From NCBI RefSeq assembly GCF_022524345.1, contig NZ_JAKWJU010000002.1, positions 5,322,001 through 5,386,000 of the forward strand: a stretch of 64,000 bases of DNA, read 5' to 3'. The notes under the pieces were generated by a model, which was not told where the DNA came from, searched no databases, and saw only the letters and a program-made list of their open reading frames with translations. Position 1 is the stretch's first letter; every line of letters begins with the position of its first letter. Of the stretch, positions 60,252 through 64,000 are shown one piece after another. The position numbers were made by a program, and so were the translations under genes. Source of the DNA: Streptomyces marispadix (GTDB lineage Bacteria > Actinomycetota > Actinomycetes > Streptomycetales > Streptomycetaceae).

Positions 60252-61601
60252 ATGCCCATGGGTCACACTGCCACGCCCCCGCCGGCCACCGGCGGGCTGA
60301 CAGCGACGGAGCACCGGCTGGCCAACGGCCTGCGCGTGGTGCTCTCCGAGGACCATCTCACCCCGGTCGCGGCGGTCTGTCTCTGGTACGACGTCGGCTC
60401 CCGCCACGAGGTCGCCGGACGCACCGGACTCGCCCACCTCTTCGAGCACCTGATGTTCCAGGGCTCCGCCCAGGTGCAGGGGAACGGCCACTTCGAGCTG
60501 GTGCAGGGCGCCGGCGGCTCGCTCAACGGCTCCACCAGCTTCGAGCGTACGAACTACTACGAGACCATGCCCGCCCACGAGTTGGAGCTCGCGCTCTGGC
60601 TGGAGGCCGACCGCATGGGCTCGCTGCTGACGGCCCTCGACGACGAGTCGATGGAGAACCAGCGCGACGTGGTCAAGAACGAGCGCCGCCAGCGCTACGA
60701 CAACGTGCCCTACGGCACGGCGTTCGAGAAGCTGACGGCGATGGCCTACCCGGAGGGCCACCCCTACCACCACACGCCGATCGGCTCGATGGCCGACCTG
60801 GATGCGGCGTCGCTGGAGGACGCCCGCGAGTTCTTCCGTACGTACTACGCGCCGAACAACGCGGTGCTGACCGTCGTCGGCGACATCGACCCGGAGCAGA
60901 CGCTCGGCTGGATCGAGAAGTACTTCGGCTCCGTGCCCGGGCATCAGGGCAAGAAGCCGCCGAGGGACGGCACTCTGCCGGACGTCATCGGCGGGCAGAA
61001 GCGCGAGATCGTCGAAGAGGAGGTCCCCTCCCGTGCGTTGATGGCCGCATACCGGCTGCCGCACGACGGCACTCGTGAGTGTGACGCCGCGGACCTGGCG
61101 CTGACCGCGCTCGGCGGCGGCGAGTCCTCACGCCTCAACAAGCGCCTGGTGCGCAGGGACCGGCTCGCCGTCGGCGCCGGGTTCGGGCTGCTGCGGCTCG
61201 CGGGTGCGCCGTCGCTGGGCTGGCTGGACGTCAAGGCGTCCGGCGGCGTCGAGGTCGCCCAGATCGAGGAGGCCGTCGACGACGAGCTGCGGCGCTTCGC
61301 CGAGGAGGGCCCGAGCCCGGAGGAAATGGAGCGCGCGCAGGCGCAGTTGGAACGCGAGTGGCTGGACCGGCTCGCCACCGTGGGCGGCCGTGCCGACGAA
61401 CTGTGCCGCTACGCCGTGCTGTTCGGCGATCCGCAGCTCGCGCTGACCGCCGTGCAGCGGGTGCTGGACGTCACCGCGGAGGAGGTGCGCGCCGTGGCCG
61501 CGGCCCGGCTGCGGCCGGACAACCGCGCGGTGCTGGTCTACGAGCCCACTGAACCGGCCGCCGAGGAGAACGACGACGAGACCGAGGAGTCCGGCCAGTG
61601 A
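60252..61601 (+). CDS. M16-family zinc peptidase (active subunit)
   Basis: A 449-residue M16 (pitrilysin/processing-peptidase type) peptidase. The inverted zinc motif HxxEH is present in HLFEHLMFQG, and the distal glutamate is in ENQRDVVKNERRQRYD. It is encoded together with a second M16 protein that lacks the zinc site; such pairs form heterodimers that degrade or process peptides. ATG 60252 follows AAGGGA; a second ATG lies two codons later. It is divergent from parC. Confidence 0.9.
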   Translation: MPMGHTATPPPATGGLTATEHRLANGLRVVLSEDHLTPVAAVCLWYDVGSRHEVAGRTGLAHLFEHLMFQGSAQVQGNGHFELVQGAGGSLNGSTSFERTNYYETMPAHELELALWLEADRMGSLLTALDDESMENQRDVVKNERRQRYDNVPYGTAFEKLTAMAYPEGHPYHHTPIGSMADLDAASLEDAREFFRTYYAPNNAVLTVVGDIDPEQTLGWIEKYFGSVPGHQGKKPPRDGTLPDVIGGQKREIVEEEVPSRALMAAYRLPHDGTRECDAADLALTALGGGESSRLNKRLVRRDRLAVGAGFGLLRLAGAPSLGWLDVKASGGVEVAQIEEAVDDELRRFAEEGPSPEEMERAQAQLEREWLDRLATVGGRADELCRYAVLFGDPQLALTAVQRVLDVTAEEVRAVAAARLRPDNRAVLVYEPTEPAAEENDDETEESGQ

Positions 61602-63031
61602 GCGACGCCCCGAACCCGCAGACCCAGGCCACCGGCACCGCTCAGGAGCAGGGCAAGCAGATGGAGTTCCACCCGCGCCCGAGCGGCGGGCAGCCCAAGC
61701 CGTGGGCCTTCCCCGCCCCCGACCGCGGAGTCCTCGGCAACGGCCTCACGGTGCTGCGCGCCCACCGCCCCGGCCAGCAGGTCGTAGCCGTCGAAGTGAC
61801 CCTCCAGGCACCGCTGGACGCGGAACCGGAAGGGCTCGACGGCGTCGCGACGATCATGGCCCGTGCCTTCTCGGAGGGCACGGACAAGCTCGACGCCGAG
61901 GAGTTCGCCGACGAACTGGAAAGCTGCGGCGCCTCCATCGACGCATACGCCGACCACGCGTCGGTGCGCGTGTCCCTCGAAGTCCCCGCCTCCCGGCTGC
62001 GCAAGGCCCTCGGGCTGCTCGCGGACGCGCTGCGCGCCCCGGCCTTCCCGGAGAGCGAGATCGAGCGGCTCGTCGGCAACCGCCTCGACGAGATCCCGCA
62101 CGAGCTGGCCAACCCCACCCGCCGCGCCGCCAAGGAGCTGGCGAAGGAGCTGTATCCGGCCTCCGCCCGGATGTCCCGCCCCCGGCAGGGCACCGAGGAG
62201 ACCGTCGCCCGCATCGACGCCGCTGCCGTACGCGCCTTCTACGACGCACATGTACGGCCCGCCACCGCCACGGCAGTCGTCGTCGGCGACCTCGAAGGGG
62301 TGGATCTCGACGCCGCACTCGCCGACACCCTCGGCGCGTGGACGGGTTCGACGTCGCAGCCCCGGAAGGCGCCGCCGATCACCGCCGACGACACCGGCCG
62401 GGTCGTGATCGTGGACCGTCCGGGAGCGGTGCAGACGCAGTTGCTCATCGGCCGTATCGGCCCCGACAGGCACGACCGCGTCTGGCCCGCCCAGGTCCTG
62501 GGCACCTACTGCCTGGGCGGCACCCTCACCTCGCGGCTCGACCGTGTGCTGCGCGAGGAGAAGGGCTACACCTACGGCGTACGGGCCTTCGGGCAGGTGC
62601 TCCGCTCCACCGCCGACGGCACGGGCGCGGCGCTGCTCGCCATCTCCGGCTCGGTCGCCACGGACGTCACCGGCCCGGCGCTGGCCGATCTCTGGAAGGT
62701 GCTGCGCACCCTCGGCGAGGAGGGGCTCACGGACGACGAGCGTGACGTCGCCGTGCAGAACCTCGTGGGTGTCGCCCCGCTCAAGTACGAGACTGCCGCC
62801 GCCGTCGCCGACACGCTCGCCGAGCAGGTCGAGCAGCAACTCCCCGACGACTACCAGGCGTCCGTATACGCCGAGCTGGCCCGTACGGGCACCGTCGAGG
62901 CCACGGCCGCCGTGGTCAACGCCTTCCCGCCCGACCGGCTGGTGACGGTGCTCGTCGGTGACGCCTCCCAGATCGCCGACGGCGTACGGGAGTTGGGCAT
63001 CGGCGAGGTCAAGGTGGTGACCGGAGGCTGA
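61598..63031 (+). CDS. M16-family peptidase-like protein (inactive partner)
   Basis: A 477-residue M16 protein with the two-lobe fold but no HxxEH: the equivalent position reads IMARAFSEGTDKLDAEEFAD. The substrate-binding Arg-Tyr pair of non-catalytic subunits is in LDRVLREEKGYTYGVRAF. It overlaps the active subunit by four bases (GTGA), which favours equal amounts of both. The start is GTG 61598. Confidence 0.9.
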   Translation: MSDAPNPQTQATGTAQEQGKQMEFHPRPSGGQPKPWAFPAPDRGVLGNGLTVLRAHRPGQQVVAVEVTLQAPLDAEPEGLDGVATIMARAFSEGTDKLDAEEFADELESCGASIDAYADHASVRVSLEVPASRLRKALGLLADALRAPAFPESEIERLVGNRLDEIPHELANPTRRAAKELAKELYPASARMSRPRQGTEETVARIDAAAVRAFYDAHVRPATATAVVVGDLEGVDLDAALADTLGAWTGSTSQPRKAPPITADDTGRVVIVDRPGAVQTQLLIGRIGPDRHDRVWPAQVLGTYCLGGTLTSRLDRVLREEKGYTYGVRAFGQVLRSTADGTGAALLAISGSVATDVTGPALADLWKVLRTLGEEGLTDDERDVAVQNLVGVAPLKYETAAAVADTLAEQVEQQLPDDYQASVYAELARTGTVEATAAVVNAFPPDRLVTVLVGDASQIADGVRELGIGEVKVVTGG

Positions 63032-63698
63032 GCGCCGGCGCGGGCCCGACGGCCCGTGAGGCTCCCGACTCGTCGGCATGCGGCCCCTGTTCGCGGAGAC
63101 GCCCCGAGCGTCCGCTGGACGGGGGCCGCTGCCGTCTCCTCGGCTCCTGCTCCGGCCCGTTGCGGACGCTGCGGTTCCGCCACCCGGCACGGCGTGGCCG
63201 TACACCCGTCCCCGTATGCCGGTTTCGGCTGCATGTGTCCCGGTGCGCCGTGTGGCCTGCGCGACAAATCGGGGGTTTCGTTTGGCCGTTGGCAGATGTC
63301 CCGTTTAGCGTCGATCCGGCTGTTCGTCAGAAGTGACCGCGACCGCGGCCGACGTTCGGCTTCGCCGAGTCTCCAGTACGACGACGTACACATGGAGAGC
63401 CGGGGGCTCTTCCCTCGTGGCGCCGCACGGCGCGAGAGGGTCCCCTCGGGATACCGACCGGAAACGGTACGGCCCGAGGGGGTGGGGTGAATCGGTCCGC
63501 CCACGCAGCGGACCGTAGGAGACCTTCCTGCTCCGAACCGACTGGGAGCCCCTCCCGCCGAGATTCCGCCTGAACTCCCGCCCGAGCGGCGGAGGTTCGT
63601 CGCGCCTGGCATCACGTCACGGCGCGTACGAGTGCGGAGTCGCACGGCAGGAGGCAGACCCGGCAGGCGAGAAGGAGGGAAAGGAGCCACGCCGACCC
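63032..63698 (+). other. 667-bp leader region with riboswitch
   Basis: No gene is seen. The first 240 bases have only shadow frames. A possible promoter is TTGGCC (63282-63287) and TAGCGT (63306-63311), spaced 18 bases, which would start the transcript just ahead of the riboswitch at about 63318. Confidence 0.5.
63375..63545 (+). promoter_or_regulatory. ydaO-yuaA riboswitch (cyclic di-AMP aptamer)
   Basis: The conserved motifs of this class are in order: GGTGAATCGG (63486-63495), a perfect 8-bp stem CGGTCCGC/GCGGACCG (63493-63515), then TAGGAGACCTTCCTG and CTCCGAACCG (to 63540). The 5' half includes CGAGTCTCCAGTACGACGAC. In Streptomyces these aptamers sit upstream of cell-wall hydrolase genes such as rpf and M23 peptidases, where c-di-AMP turns expression down. 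A weak GC stem after it (CCTCCCGCCG with CGGCGGAGG, 63550-63595) may be the expression platform. Confidence 0.85.
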
Positions 63699-64000
63699 AT
63701 GGCGTTCATCCGTGCCACCGGGACGCACCGCCGTACCCGCCCGACGAGACGGCGTACCAAGGCGGCAGGCATAGCCGGTCTGACCGTCGGAGTCGTCGGA
63801 ACACTCGCAACCCCCGCCCTGGCCGGCACCGGCCACCAGGGGCGGGCCGCCGAAGCCACCGCGGAGAAGAGCGCACAGCGGACCGCGGACGAGGGCCCGC
63901 ATGGAGACTCGCACGCGAACTCTCATGAGAACACGCGCCGTTCGGCTTCGGGCGGCCTGAACCACGCTGCCGGATTCGGCGACTCGATCGCCGAGACCGT
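63699..64000 (+). CDS. Secreted protein, N-terminal part (probably M23 peptidase); runs off the window
   Basis: Only the first 100 codons are present. MAFIRATGTHRRTRPTRRRTKAAGIAGLTVGVVGTLATPALA is a signal peptide (twin-Arg-like basic start, helix, AxA site), followed by a Thr/Ala/Glu-rich low-complexity stretch. The MAFIRATGxHRR start, the riboswitch and the place in the gene order recall Streptomyces secreted LysM/M23 endopeptidases, but no catalytic domain is in the window, so the assignment is inference. Confidence 0.7.
   Translation, partial: MAFIRATGTHRRTRPTRRRTKAAGIAGLTVGVVGTLATPALAGTGHQGRAAEATAEKSAQRTADEGPHGDSHANSHENTRRSASGGLNHAAGFGDSIAET

Overview
The window is high-GC DNA with Streptomyces-type codon use. 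It carries several genes I recognise as Streptomyces landmarks: the second RelA/SpoT homologue (rshA), hflX, lexA, nrdR-nrdJ, the sporulation regulator whiH next to the principal sigma factor hrdB, and the topoisomerase IV pair parE and parC. This order matches, from memory, the S. coelicolor core segment around SCO5794-SCO5839, so most of the window is chromosomal core of a Streptomyces or very close relative. I saw no tRNA, rRNA, insertion sequence or CRISPR array.

Layout. 0-6 kb: rshA, a secreted M1 aminopeptidase and hflX. 6-9 kb: two tandem paralogous lipoprotein serine proteases on the minus strand. 9-14 kb: a three-gene siderophore cluster (IucA/IucC synthetase, acyltransferase, IucA/IucC synthetase) with no amine-forming genes. 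14-16.4 kb: a DinG-family helicase. 16.4-23.2 kb: an accessory-looking block made of a RsbW-like ATPase and an operon of a hydantoinase, two DUF917 (S-methyl-thiohydantoin desulfurase family) proteins and a PucR regulator; the hydantoinase and the second DUF917 gene each carry a rare TTA codon. 23.3-28.4 kb: lexA divergent from nrdR-nrdJ, with LexA and NrdR boxes in the shared intergenic region. 28.7-32.9 kb: an NmrA-like oxidoreductase, a DUF4937 protein, a histidine phosphatase, rnhB and a small helicase-like remnant. 33-36.8 kb: a RecQ helicase fused to a phosphoribosyltransferase, divergent from a DUF4192 gene broken by two frame changes. 36.8-42.7 kb: a glycogen-debranching-type protein, a Nudix-type regulator with a leaderless promoter, and a one-piece ABC transporter with a long disordered linker. 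43-50.3 kb: whiH, hrdB, a trypsin-like protease, a small DUF7455 protein and parE. 50.4-57.4 kb: a DUF485/acetate-type symporter pair, a GH16 glucanase, a CitA/DcuS-type sensor kinase without a visible response regulator, and a CobW GTPase. 57.5-64 kb: parC, a pair of M16 peptidases, and a c-di-AMP (ydaO) riboswitch ahead of a truncated secreted-protein gene, probably an M23 peptidase.

How the genes work together: the core part combines stringent response (rshA), DNA damage and nucleotide supply (lexA, nrdRJ, recQ fusion, dinG, rnhB), transcription and development (whiH, hrdB) and chromosome segregation (parE, parC). The accessory parts add iron acquisition, heterocycle (hydantoin/thiohydantoin) catabolism and secreted hydrolases. 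The least described items are the hydantoinase-DUF917-DUF917-PucR operon with TTA codons, the tandem lipoprotein proteases with a shared tryptophan-rich module, the RecQ-phosphoribosyltransferase fusion, and a 57-bp remnant of a PstB-like P-loop next to it.
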